A stretch of 64,000 bases of DNA from VRUE01 sp963704515 (GTDB lineage: Bacteria; Actinomycetota; Thermoleophilia; Solirubrobacterales; 70-9). Position 1 is the stretch's first letter; every line of letters begins with the position of its first letter. This document shows positions 16,366-24,332 of this stretch, in pieces. A model generated the notes under the pieces. It had not been told where the DNA came from. It saw nothing but the letters and a program-made list of their open reading frames with translations, and did not search any database. The DNA lies in NCBI GenBank assembly GCA_963704515.1, contig OY969913.1, positions 1-64,000 on the forward strand, read 5' to 3'. Both the position numbers and the translations under genes were made by a program.

Positions 16366-18510
16366 TCAGTGAGGGCTCGAGACCCCGCCGCCCACGGCCG
16401 GGGGCGGGGAGGGTGCCGGAGCCGGCGTGTTTTCCGGCGCGGGCGCCGGTTCGGGGGCCGGTTCGGCTTCCGGCGCCGGTTCGTTGCCGCCCTTGCCGTG
16501 GCCGCCATTGCCGCCGCCGGCTTCTTCTTCGGATTCGTATTCGGATTCGTATTCGGATTCACCCGAGGACGAGGAGGAGCCCGAGGTGTGGCCTTCGGTC
16601 AGGGCGGAGAGTTCGGGCAGGCTGGAGGGCTGCTGGAATTCGGGGCAGTCGCCGCCGACCGCCGATTCCATGAAGGAGCGCCAGATCGGCCCGGCGGTCG
16701 GCCCGCCGAAGCCGGTCGCTTCGCGCGACTGCGGGTGTCCGACCCAGACCGCGGTCGAGTAGAGCGGCGTGTAGCCGACGAACCAGGCGTCGGACAGCCC
16801 CTCCGAGGTTCCGGTCTTGCCGGCCTCGGAGTTGCAGCCCATGTAGGTGAAGCCGGCGCCGGTGCCGCCGGTGATCACCGTCTCGAGCAGTTTGGTCACG
16901 TCGTATGCCTGGCCCTCGGTCAGCACCCGTTCGCCGGGGTCGGTGGCGGTTTCATCGACCTTGCCGTTGGGAAACTCGACTCGGCTGATCGCGGTCGGGT
17001 CGTGGTGGATGCCGCCGCTGGCCAGGGTCGCGTAGCCGTCGGCCTGTTCGAGCGGGGTCACACCTTCGCGGAGTCCGCCGATCGCCTCCGCGGGCACCGA
17101 TTCGAGGTGCTCTTCGATCCCCATTTCGTGCGCGGTCTGGGTGACGTTCTGAGGCCCGACGTCGAGGTCGAGCTGAGCGAAGACGACGTTGATCGAGTTG
17201 GTGGTGGCATCGGCGACCGACATCGTGCCGCCGCCCTGCTCATCGTTGTTGACGGTCCAGGTGCCGCCGCCGGGGATCTCGAGCGTCTTCGGCGAATTGC
17301 CGTCGTAGTAGGTCGTGTAGGGGTCGATGCCCTGCTTGATCGCGGTCGTCAGCACGTAGGTCTTGAAGGAGGACCCGGGCTGGCGGTGCGCCTGCCAGGC
17401 GTAGTTGAATTCGCTTTCGCCTTCCGAGCCTTCGGTCGAGGCGAGGGCGACGATCTCTCCGTTGGAGGGATCGACCGAGGCGAGCGCCGCCGCCGGGCCT
17501 CCTTCCGGGTAGCAGCTGCCGCAGGAGTCGACCGCTTCCTGCGCCCGTTCCTGCAGTTCGGGATCGATCGTCGTGTAGGCCTTGAGCCCGCCGTTGCGGA
17601 CGGTGTTGAACCCGTACTTGTCGATCAGCTCCTGCTGGACCAGGTCGAAGAGGAAGGGGTCGCGGATCACCCTGTACTTGTGCCCCGGGTTGAGCCCGAG
17701 GCCGCTGTGCAGCGCTTCGCGGTACTCGGTCCCGTCGATGTAGCCCTGTTCGTGCAACGCGTTGAGCACCTCGTTGCGCCGCCGCAGGGCCGCCCGCGGG
17801 TCGAGGAAGGGGTTGTATTCGGACGGCGCCTGCGGCAGGCCCGCGATCAGCGCCGACTCGGTCAGGTTGAGATCCTTGGCCGGCTTGCCGAAGTAGGTCT
17901 GCGCCGCGGCCTCGGCGCCGACCGCGGTCTCGCCTTCGACCGTCCCGTAGGGGGCGGTGTTGAGGTAGGCGGTGAGGATCCATTCCTTCGAGTGGGCTTC
18001 CTCCATCTCGTAGGCGAGGTGGGCTTCGATCAGCTTGCGTTTGAGCGTCTCTTCGGGGTTCTGGATGTAGAGGTTGCGGACCAGTTGCTGGGTGATCGTC
18101 GAGGCGCCCTGCACCGGCTTGCCCCCCGCCAGCAGGTCCTTCCAGGCGGCGCGGGCGATCCCGGCTGGGTCGAGCGCCCCGTGGTTGAAGAAGTTCCTGT
18201 CCTCGATCGCCACGGTGGCGTCGCGCAGCGTCTGCGGCAGCGCTCGCGAGGAGACCGGCTGGCGGATGTTTTCGGAGTGGATGAACCCGATCAGGGTGCC
18301 GTCGGCGGCGTAGATCGCCGATGAGCGGCCCTTCTGCACCGGCTTGAGGCTGGAGAGCGGCGGCGCCGACTCGTAGACGTTGACCGCCCAGCTGCCGGCG
18401 ATCCCGCCCGCGATCGCGATCGCGACGGCAAGGACCCCCAGGGGGACCAGGATCTTCTTCGACTTCGAGGTATGCGACCTGCGTCTCCGCCGTCGCGAGC
18501 GGCGCGCCAT
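16366..18510 (-). CDS. Class A penicillin-binding protein (PBP1A-type transglycosylase/transpeptidase)
   Basis: 714 aa bifunctional peptidoglycan synthase. An Arg-rich cytoplasmic start (MARRSRRRRRRSH) precedes one transmembrane helix. The GT51 domain shows EDRNFFNHGALDP, GASTITQQLVRNLYI and LNTAPYGT. The transpeptidase has the three active-site motifs: GSSFKTY (SxxK), TNSINV (SxN) and AGKTGTSE (KTG). After the catalytic domain comes a low-complexity tail: a Ser/Glu repeat (SEYESEYESEEE), a Gly/His patch and a Pro/Ala/Glu run, probably wall-spanning or disordered. Confidence 0.95.
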   Translation of the reverse strand: MARRSRRRRRRSHTSKSKKILVPLGVLAVAIAIAGGIAGSWAVNVYESAPPLSSLKPVQKGRSSAIYAADGTLIGFIHSENIRQPVSSRALPQTLRDATVAIEDRNFFNHGALDPAGIARAAWKDLLAGGKPVQGASTITQQLVRNLYIQNPEETLKRKLIEAHLAYEMEEAHSKEWILTAYLNTAPYGTVEGETAVGAEAAAQTYFGKPAKDLNLTESALIAGLPQAPSEYNPFLDPRAALRRRNEVLNALHEQGYIDGTEYREALHSGLGLNPGHKYRVIRDPFLFDLVQQELIDKYGFNTVRNGGLKAYTTIDPELQERAQEAVDSCGSCYPEGGPAAALASVDPSNGEIVALASTEGSEGESEFNYAWQAHRQPGSSFKTYVLTTAIKQGIDPYTTYYDGNSPKTLEIPGGGTWTVNNDEQGGGTMSVADATTNSINVVFAQLDLDVGPQNVTQTAHEMGIEEHLESVPAEAIGGLREGVTPLEQADGYATLASGGIHHDPTAISRVEFPNGKVDETATDPGERVLTEGQAYDVTKLLETVITGGTGAGFTYMGCNSEAGKTGTSEGLSDAWFVGYTPLYSTAVWVGHPQSREATGFGGPTAGPIWRSFMESAVGGDCPEFQQPSSLPELSALTEGHTSGSSSSSGESEYESEYESEEEAGGGNGGHGKGGNEPAPEAEPAPEPAPAPENTPAPAPSPPPAVGGGVSSPH
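16531..16560. repeat. 12-bp tandem repeat inside the PBP tail
   Basis: The unit GGATTCGTATTC occurs twice in full (16531-16542, 16543-16554) plus a half unit (16555-16560). It encodes the repeated ESEY block in the C-terminal tail of the penicillin-binding protein. Its length may vary between strains by slippage. Confidence 0.85.
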
Positions 18511-18551
18511 TCAGCTCCGAATTCTAGGCAGGCCGGTAGGCTGGGTCGACC

Positions 18552-18929
18552 GTGGCGAAATTTCTGCACACTTGCTACCGAATTGGCGAGATCGACCGCT
18601 CGGTCGCCTTCTACGAGAAGCTCGGCTTCGAAGTGGCCGGCCGGATGCCGATCGGCGACGAGGCGATCAACGTCTTCATGAACCTGCCAGGCGAGGACCC
18701 GGTCCTCGAGCTGACCTACAACCACGGCGTCACCGGCTATGAGCACGGCACCGGCTACAACCACATCGCCCTCGCCGTCGACGACCTCGACGCGACGATC
18801 GAGGGCCTGGCCGCCGAAGGCGTCGAGCCCGAAAAGCCCCCATACCGCCCCGGCGGCCGCACCGAGGGCCACCGCATCTGCTTCTACCGCGACCCCGACG
18901 GCTACCGCATCGAGCTGATCGGGGAGTAG
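18552..18929 (+). CDS. Glyoxalase I-like VOC family protein (lactoylglutathione lyase type)
   Basis: 125 aa of two beta-alpha-beta-beta-beta modules. It begins at GTG 18552, reading AKFLHTCYRIGEIDRSVAFY; the metal positions of GloA are kept: His in LHTCYRI, Glu in VLELTYNHG, His in GYNHIALAVDD and Glu in YRIELIGE. It probably isomerises methylglyoxal-thiol hemithioacetals; in actinobacteria the thiol would be mycothiol rather than glutathione, which is an inference. It is transcribed divergently from the PBP gene, 41 nt away. Confidence 0.88.
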   Translation: MAKFLHTCYRIGEIDRSVAFYEKLGFEVAGRMPIGDEAINVFMNLPGEDPVLELTYNHGVTGYEHGTGYNHIALAVDDLDATIEGLAAEGVEPEKPPYRPGGRTEGHRICFYRDPDGYRIELIGE

Positions 18930-18973
18930 CGCCGGCCTGAACGAGGGGCGAGAGGCCGCGTAGGCTCCCGGAC

Positions 18974-19234
18974 ATGCCCCTCGCGGTGTCCACTGTGGTC
19001 CAGCTCGGATACGTGATCGGTCTCGTAGTCGTGCTGTCCCTTGGTCCCGTGACCGTTGCCGAAATGAAGGGCAACGACATTCTTGTGGGCGCTGGCTGGT
19101 TCACGCTGGGCATCACCTGGTGGATCGCGGCGTTTAGGCTCGCCAAGCCAGAATCCTGGTGGGCCCGCCACTGCTACGGACCACGCAAGCTGGCCCGTGC
19201 GGAGGATCGCTGGGGCGAGGATGAACTGGACTAG
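18974..19234 (+). CDS. Small two-helix membrane protein, unknown
   Basis: 86 aa. Helix 1 is VVQLGYVIGLVVVLSLGPV and helix 2 is AGWFTLGITWWIAAFRLA, followed by a charged tail ending GEDELD. ATG 18974 is 44 nt after the glyoxalase gene on the same strand. No family is recognised. Trp-rich helix 2 and an Arg/Lys-rich tail suggest an inner-membrane protein with the C-terminus in the cytoplasm. Confidence 0.6.
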   Translation: MPLAVSTVVQLGYVIGLVVVLSLGPVTVAEMKGNDILVGAGWFTLGITWWIAAFRLAKPESWWARHCYGPRKLARAEDRWGEDELD

Positions 19235-19369
19235 CTAGCCCGACTTGCATAAGTCGCTGACGCCGGTCGGGACGAGGATCTTCGAGATGCTGCCCGGCGT
19301 CTGAGCTTTGCCAAGGAGAAATGACATTTGGCGCGCCACGCGCGCGCTCTGACTATCTACGGTCGCCAG

Positions 19370-19744
19370 ATGGTCTGGCCACCGAGGACGGGAGAGCTGC
19401 TTCCTATGGCAAAGAGCGCCACCGGCGTGCGGAAGAAGCTGATCGAGTACAGCCTCAACTTCGAGCATGAGGCTGGGGGCTCGAAGGCGAACGCCTTTCA
19501 GCTGATGCTTGGCATCGCCCTCGATGACGTCGAGCATCTCGCGACGACGATCGAGGCTGGCATCCTCATGCACCCTGTCGAATCGGTCCGTCCCAATCCG
19601 CCGTTCGGAACCAGCTGCGTCGTCACCGTACCTGTCGAAGGCGTCCGCGAGAGAACCGGTCGCCTGGTCAACGTTAGGACCGTGTGGGAGATAGTTGAAC
19701 GCGAAGCACCGCCACGGCTCATAACCGCATTTCCTAGGCCCTAG
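19370..19744 (+). CDS. DUF6883-like protein, partner of a DUF4926-like protein
   Basis: 124 aa from ATG 19370. The block LLPMAKSATGVRKKLIEYSL followed by HEAGGSKANAFQ and LGI matches the DUF6883 pattern (K-L-x-x-Y-L-L ... GxSKAxxF), which I recall from polymorphic toxin C-termini. An in-frame TTG at 19328 would add 14 residues, but the conserved block starts after 19370. A 178-codon frame on the opposite strand is its shadow. The next gene, 16 nt downstream, is DUF4926-like, and the two form a recurrent pair; a toxin-immunity or toxin-antitoxin role is inference. Confidence 0.65.
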   Translation: MVWPPRTGELLPMAKSATGVRKKLIEYSLNFEHEAGGSKANAFQLMLGIALDDVEHLATTIEAGILMHPVESVRPNPPFGTSCVVTVPVEGVRERTGRLVNVRTVWEIVEREAPPRLITAFPRP

Positions 19745-19760
19745 ACTGGAGAGGGAGACG

Positions 19761-19970
19761 ATGATCGTCAAACAAGCAATTGCCGAAAACGACTTCGTTG
19801 AGTTGCGGGATCAGGTCGGCCAGTGGATGCCCGGGACCAGCGGGACCGTGGTCAGCGATCATGGGGACTCCAAGCTGATCGAGATCGTCGACGAGCACGG
19901 TGCAATGCTGGATCTCATCGAGGTCGCCGAGGATCGTCTGCGGCTGATCTCAAAGCACAGCCCGAGTTGA
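19761..19970 (+). CDS. DUF4926-like small protein
   Basis: 69 aa, starting ATG 19761 after GGAGAGGGAG. The sequence IAENDFVELRDQVGQWMPGT then SGTVVSDHGDSKLIEIVDEHG fits the small SH3-like beta-barrel DUF4926 (xDxVxL...GxxGTVV...ExV). It directly follows the DUF6883-like gene. No catalytic residues are evident, so a binding or neutralising role for its partner is plausible. Confidence 0.65.
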   Translation: MIVKQAIAENDFVELRDQVGQWMPGTSGTVVSDHGDSKLIEIVDEHGAMLDLIEVAEDRLRLISKHSPS

Positions 19971-20034
19971 CGTGGGGCGACAGCGGCGCGATGCTGGTCT
20001 GGCATCCCCAGTCCCGCATCAAAGGAGGAAAAAG

Positions 20035-20334
20035 ATGATCTGTGCGCTTACCGCCCGTACGCTGAAGCCGGGCACGTTCGACGAGTTTCGCGAGGCGTTC
20101 ATGGGTGGCATGGAGGGCGAGCCGCCGCCCGGGTTCACCCGCTTCAACATGCTGCGCAACGCCGAGGACCCCAACGAGGTGATCACCTTCGGATTCTTCG
20201 ACGGCACCCCCGAGCAGTTGCGCGAGGTCGCCGGGAACGAGGGCTACCGGGAGCAGATGGACCGCATCGCCCCCTTCGTCGAGTCGGTCGGCGCCGACGG
20301 CCTCTACGAGATCGTCGAGGAGCGGATTCCGTAG
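20035..20334 (+). CDS. Small dimeric alpha/beta-barrel (ABM-like) protein
   Basis: 99 aa from ATG 20035, set by a near-perfect ribosome site AAAGGAGGAAAAAG. The fold pattern is ferredoxin-like: CALTARTLKPGTFDEFREAF, then GFTRFNMLRNAEDPNEVITF and a last strand DGLYEIVEE. This resembles antibiotic-biosynthesis monooxygenase/Dabb-type domains, which often act as small-molecule oxygenases or stress proteins. No substrate can be deduced. It sits alone between the DUF4926 gene and the palindrome-rich promoter of the next gene. Confidence 0.7.
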   Translation: MICALTARTLKPGTFDEFREAFMGGMEGEPPPGFTRFNMLRNAEDPNEVITFGFFDGTPEQLREVAGNEGYREQMDRIAPFVESVGADGLYEIVEERIP

Positions 20335-20364
20335 GGGGGCGCGCTCTGGGCGGGTGTTTGCATG

Positions 20365-20417
20365 AAATGACCACCTAATGGGCATAATATGACCGGTTGG
20401 TGGTCATTTTATGCCCA
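20365..20417 (+). promoter_or_regulatory. Interleaved inverted repeats over the promoter and start of the AAA/DUF4143 gene
   Basis: Two perfect inverted repeats are interleaved as A-B-A'-B': A is AAATGACCACC (20365-20375) with A' GGTGGTCATTT (20399-20409); B is TGGGCATAA (20379-20387) with B' TTATGCCCA (20409-20417). CATAATAT (20383-20390) looks like a -10 element. B' covers the ATG at 20411. The layout suggests an autoregulatory operator or alternative mRNA folds hiding the start codon. Confidence 0.65.
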
Positions 20418-21652
20418 GTTCCACACGCCGTGAAATAACGCCACGCCTGCTCGAAGCGCTCGCGGACACGCCTGCCGTGATGCTGGTTGGGCCGCGGCAG
20501 GCGGGCAAGAGCACCCTCGTCCGGGAGTTGGCTGCAGGCCCCCACCCCGCCCGCTACGTCAGCCTCGATGACCTGCGCAGTCTGGCCGCCGCGCGCGAGG
20601 ACCCGATCGGCTTCGTGGAAGGCTCCGACGAGCCGCTGATCGTCGACGAGATCCAGCGGGCGCCGGAGCTGCTGCTGCCGATCAAGGCGGCGATCGACCG
20701 GGACCGGCGCCCGGGGCGCTTCATCCTCACCGGCTCGGCCCAGGTGATGCTCCTTCCCAAAGTCTCCGAGTCGCTTGCCGGGCGGGTCGAGGTGCACACG
20801 CTCTGGCCCTTCTCACAGGCCGAGATCGAGGGGAAGGAGGGCCAGCTCGTCGAGTGCCTGCTCGACCCGGAGGTCAAGCCGCCCCCTGCGCCTCAGGTCC
20901 CCCGCGCGAACCTGATCGAGCGCGTCGCCCGTGGCGGGTTCCCGGAGGCCGTCTCGCGCGCGACCCCGCGTCGAGAAGATTGGGTTGACGCCTACCTCAC
21001 GGCCGTCGTGCAGCGCGATCTCCACGACCTGGCCAACATCGAGCGGCTGGCCGAGGTGCCGGCGATCCTCGCCTCGTTGGCGGCGCGCGTCCGCGCCCCG
21101 CTGAACAAGGCAGAGCTCGGCAGCTCGGTGGGCATTCCGCGCACCTCCGTCAACCGCTACCTCGCCCTGCTCGAACAGGTCTTCCTCGTCCGCCGCCTAC
21201 CGGCCTGGCACACCAACCGAATCAAGCAGATCACCAAGTCTCCGAAGCTGCGGCTCGCCGATTCGGCAGTTCTCGTCCATCTGCTGCGTGCCGGCGAGAC
21301 CCGCCTGGGCGAAGACGACTCCCTGCTCGGCAGCGTGGTCGAGTGCTTCGTCGGGATGGAGCTCGCCAAGCAGATCTCCGCCTCCACGCGGCGCGCTTCG
21401 TTGATGCACATGCGCACCGCCAAGGGGGTTGAGGTCGACTTTGTTGTCGAAGGCCCGGACGGACGCCTCACGGGCATCGAGGTCAAGGCGTCGGCGACGG
21501 TTCGAACCGCGGACTTCAGGCACCTGGCGACCCTCCGCGATCGCCTCGACGGCGATCGCTTCACGAAGGGCGTGGTCCTCTATCCAGGCGCCGAGCGGCT
21601 CCCATTCGGCGACCGCCTCGAGGCCTGGCCGCTGGCAACGCTCTGGACCTGA
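20411..21652 (+). CDS. AAA ATPase with DUF4143 C-terminal domain
   Basis: 413 aa. The AAA_14-type domain has Walker A VGPRQAGKSTLVREL, Walker B LIVDEIQRAPELLL and sensor ILTGSAQ. A winged-helix-like linker (LNKAELGSSVGIPRTSVNRYL) leads to the DUF4143 region, which carries a PD-(D/E)xK-like pattern: KGVEVDFVVEG and TGIEVKAS. The family is widespread and poorly understood; members are often mobile and hypervariable. The ATG lies inside a dense array of inverted repeats with almost no leader. It stands alone and convergent to the multicopper oxidase (3 nt apart). Confidence 0.88.
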   Translation: MPSSTRREITPRLLEALADTPAVMLVGPRQAGKSTLVRELAAGPHPARYVSLDDLRSLAAAREDPIGFVEGSDEPLIVDEIQRAPELLLPIKAAIDRDRRPGRFILTGSAQVMLLPKVSESLAGRVEVHTLWPFSQAEIEGKEGQLVECLLDPEVKPPPAPQVPRANLIERVARGGFPEAVSRATPRREDWVDAYLTAVVQRDLHDLANIERLAEVPAILASLAARVRAPLNKAELGSSVGIPRTSVNRYLALLEQVFLVRRLPAWHTNRIKQITKSPKLRLADSAVLVHLLRAGETRLGEDDSLLGSVVECFVGMELAKQISASTRRASLMHMRTAKGVEVDFVVEGPDGRLTGIEVKASATVRTADFRHLATLRDRLDGDRFTKGVVLYPGAERLPFGDRLEAWPLATLWT

Positions 21653-21655
21653 GCG

Positions 21656-23371
21656 CTACCCCTTCACCACCTCGAACTGGCTCATCAGGCCGTGGTCCTC
21701 GTGGTCGAGCATGTGGCAGTGCATCACGAACTTGCCGGTGTAGTCGACGAAGTGGCCGGCGACGACGATCCGTTCGCGGGGGTAGATGAAGAAGGTCTCC
21801 TTGAGGCAGTCTTCCCAGGGCGGGGGTGGCTTGCCGTTGCGCGAGAGCAGCAACCAATCGGTGAGGTGCATGTGCATCATGTGGGCGACGTCGGTGTGGT
21901 TGACGAACTCCCAGGTCTCGACCGTGCCCAGCTTCGGGTGGGCGGCGGCGTAGGCGGGGTTGAAGGTGCGGCCGTTAATCAGCCAGCTGGTCTTGAAGAG
22001 GCCGCCGATCGAGATCTCGAAGCGACGCTGGGGCTTGCGCGGCGCCCGCTGCGTCCATTCGGGCAGCGGGCGCAGCTTGCGCGGCACCCGGGTGCGGTCG
22101 GGCAAGCGCCGTGAGTCGACCCGGAACTGCATCAGGGCGCCGACGTAAGGATGGGCGCCGAGCGGATGCCGGCCGCCGTGGCGCGGCCCGCTGCGCAGCT
22201 CGACCCGCTCCCCCCGGGCACCGGCGAAGTCGGCGACCAACTCGACCCGCTCGGCCGGGCCGATCGTCACCTCGTGGCGTCGGACCGGACGCGGCATCAG
22301 GCCGCTGTCGGTGCCGATCTGGATCAGCGGAGCGCCGTTTGAGAGGTAGACGTTGTAGGAGCGGAACTGGGAGAGGTTGAGCAGCCGCAGCCGGTAGCGC
22401 CGAGCCGAGACCCGGTGGTAGGGCATGTGCACGCCGTTGACGAGGATCGTCCGCGCGGCGATCCCGTCGGCCGGCGGGCGCAGACTGGCGAACGGGTTGG
22501 TCAGCTGGTTGTGGCGGTCGAAGTCGCGGTCGCAGATCGCCAGCGGAATATCGCGCTCCCCTTGGGGCAGTGGCAGGCCGGCGTCGAACTCGTCGTCGAT
22601 GATCCACATCCCGGCCAGGCCGCGCCAGACGTTGTGCGCGGTGTGGTCGAGGCGGTGGTCGTGGTACCACTGGAAGGCGGCGCGCTCGGGCGCCCCGTTC
22701 TCCATCAGGTCGTAGACGTAGGTGCGCCGGGCGCCCGGCTCGATCAGGGTGTAGTTACCCGACTGGCGCGGGGTGAGGCCGAGCGGAATGCGGCAGTAGT
22801 AAGAGCGCGGATGGGACGCGGTCAGCCCGCCCGGCTGGCCGTCGAACTGGGTGCGGTTGTGGCCGCCGTGCAGGTGCACGGTCAGCTCTCCGGCGGAGGC
22901 CGGCAGCTGGTGGTGGAAGGTGACCGAGGTGCGCTGTCCGGCCGGACGGCGGATCGTCGGCCCGGGGAACGTCCCGGCGTAGGTCCACATCCGCGTCCTC
23001 TCGCCGGGCAGCGCCTGCACCTCGGCCTCGCGGATCGGGATCGTCAGGTGCGAGTCGGTGAGCACCTCGGGGATCGGCAGCGGCTCGCGGAAGGGCGGCG
23101 CGGCGGCCCGCGGCGCCTCCGACGCGGCGGGGGCGAACAACGCCGAGGGGCGCAGGCCGAGCGGCAATGCCGTGGCCAGGGCACCGCCACCCAGGGCGCC
23201 GAGGAAAGCCCGGCGCCCCAGGCGGGGCGAATCTGAGTGCTGCCCAGACGTGCCGCTACCCGGCGGGTGAGGTGCGGACTGCGATCGAGCCGTGCATCCA
23301 GGGATGGATCGCGCAGACGAAGTAGAGCCTCGTGCCGCCCGGCGCGCTGACGACCTGAGTCTCCGAGGCAT
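21656..23371 (-). CDS. Tat-exported multicopper oxidase
   Basis: Three-cupredoxin oxidase with all copper motifs: VHLHGGHN, QWYHDHRLDHT, HMMHMHLTDW and the C-terminal HCHMLDHEDHGLM binding T1 and T2/T3 copper. A twin-arginine signal LGRRAFLGALGGGALA predicts Tat export, folded and copper-loaded. The start is uncertain: the only ATG/GTG/TTG upstream of the Tat motif in this frame is ATG 23371, 116 nt inside the preceding cupredoxin gene, giving an implausible 50-residue lead. A rare start codon near the end of that gene, or a sequence error, is possible. Substrate unknown (laccase-, CueO- or bilirubin-oxidase-like). Confidence 0.85.
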   Translation of the reverse strand: MPRRLRSSARRAARGSTSSARSIPGCTARSQSAPHPPGSGTSGQHSDSPRLGRRAFLGALGGGALATALPLGLRPSALFAPAASEAPRAAAPPFREPLPIPEVLTDSHLTIPIREAEVQALPGERTRMWTYAGTFPGPTIRRPAGQRTSVTFHHQLPASAGELTVHLHGGHNRTQFDGQPGGLTASHPRSYYCRIPLGLTPRQSGNYTLIEPGARRTYVYDLMENGAPERAAFQWYHDHRLDHTAHNVWRGLAGMWIIDDEFDAGLPLPQGERDIPLAICDRDFDRHNQLTNPFASLRPPADGIAARTILVNGVHMPYHRVSARRYRLRLLNLSQFRSYNVYLSNGAPLIQIGTDSGLMPRPVRRHEVTIGPAERVELVADFAGARGERVELRSGPRHGGRHPLGAHPYVGALMQFRVDSRRLPDRTRVPRKLRPLPEWTQRAPRKPQRRFEISIGGLFKTSWLINGRTFNPAYAAAHPKLGTVETWEFVNHTDVAHMMHMHLTDWLLLSRNGKPPPPWEDCLKETFFIYPRERIVVAGHFVDYTGKFVMHCHMLDHEDHGLMSQFEVVKG

Positions 23372-23840
23372 TGGGCTTCTCGCCCGTGAACCAGGAGTCG
23401 CCCTTCTTGCTCAGGTTGCCGAGCGTGTCCCAGCCTTCTTCGCCGGCCTCCGCCGGGTTTTCTTTCGGCGGACCTTCGCCTTTGACCCCGTGCCAGCCGG
23501 CGATCGCCTTGCAGATGTGATGCGGCGTAAAGCAGAGCTGACGCTGCTTCGGGGTCTTCGGGACCGAGCCCTTGGTCACAAGCGAGAAGGTGTGCGGACC
23601 GACCTTGTGCGGGTCGGTCGTGTTGAGCACGGTCAGTTCTTCGCCGGAGTAGATGAACTTCGGCGCGACGAAGCGCAGGCCCTTCTTGCCGTCCCTGATG
23701 TAGACGGTGTTTTCGGGGTTCGCGGCGCTTTCGCCGCTGTCGCCCGCGGCCAGGGCGGGGACGACGGTCAGCGAGGCGGCCAAGACGAGTGCGAGGACGC
23801 TCGCGAGCTTGGTCGACCTCCCACGAGACAGAAGCTTCAA
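23256..23840 (-). CDS. Exported cupredoxin (plastocyanin/azurin-like)
   Basis: 194 aa with signal peptide (ASVLALVLAASLTVVPALAAG). A beta-sandwich region contains one ligand His in VGPHTFSLV, and the C-terminal copper loop FVCAIHPWMHG supplies Cys, His and Met, so a mononuclear type 1 copper site is expected. A 70-residue insert with CFTPHHICKAIAGWHG lies between. TTG 23840 is the start, with GGAG 6 nt before. It precedes and overlaps the multicopper oxidase gene and may be its electron partner. Confidence 0.8.
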   Translation of the reverse strand: MKLLSRGRSTKLASVLALVLAASLTVVPALAAGDSGESAANPENTVYIRDGKKGLRFVAPKFIYSGEELTVLNTTDPHKVGPHTFSLVTKGSVPKTPKQRQLCFTPHHICKAIAGWHGVKGEGPPKENPAEAGEEGWDTLGNLSKKGDSWFTGEKPNASETQVVSAPGGTRLYFVCAIHPWMHGSIAVRTSPAG

Positions 23841-23983
23841 GTTGCTCTCCTTTGTTCGGCGCCGGTCACCCGCGCGCCTGGACGAATAGGCAGGAATGTA
23901 GCGTCGCGCGTCCGGACAAGCAAGCGCCGCCCTGAGGTCCGATCTTGAACCGGCGATCGGGATTGGCGTAACCTGGGCACTGG

Positions 23984-24328
23984 ATGGCGAGTGAGCAGCG
24001 GGAGATCGCGGACGGGACCCTGGTCGTGCGCACTGCCGACAATGGCGGCGCCCGGACGATCGCGCTCTGCGGGGAGCTCGACCTCGCCAACGCCGGCACC
24101 GCCGAGGCGGCCCTGGAGGCGTGCTTCGAGGAGAGCTCGGTGCCGGTGGTCGTCGACATGCGCGAGCTCGAGTTCATCGACTCGACCGGGATCGCGCTGC
24201 TGGTCGCCGCCCTCGGCCGCAACGAGCGGGGCGCCACGGTCAAGTTCGTGCCCAGCTCCTTTCCCGCCGTCAGTCGCGTGCTCGAGCTGACCGGCCTCGC
24301 CGAGCGCCTGCCGCAGGCCGAGGCCTGA
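23984..24328 (+). CDS. STAS-domain anti-sigma factor antagonist
   Basis: 114 aa. ATG 23984; strands ARTIALCGELDLANAGTAEA and the helix-start motif FIDSTGIALLVAA, whose Ser is the usual site of phosphorylation by an RsbW-type kinase. When unphosphorylated such proteins release a sigma factor by binding its anti-sigma factor. No anti-sigma or sigma gene is adjacent, so the partner lies elsewhere. Convergent with the exporter permease (4 nt apart). Confidence 0.87.
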   Translation: MASEQREIADGTLVVRTADNGGARTIALCGELDLANAGTAEAALEACFEESSVPVVVDMRELEFIDSTGIALLVAALGRNERGATVKFVPSSFPAVSRVLELTGLAERLPQAEA

Positions 24329-24332
24329 GCGG

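Noticed and set aside
13022..16372. A plus-strand open frame of more than 1100 codons opposite the P-type ATPase and ABC ATPase
   Set aside because: Arg/Gln/Ala-rich antisense shadow caused by high GC; the minus strand has full catalytic motifs.
19235..19771. A 178-codon minus-strand frame
   Set aside because: Opposite the DUF6883-like gene, whose domain pattern and downstream partner support the plus strand.
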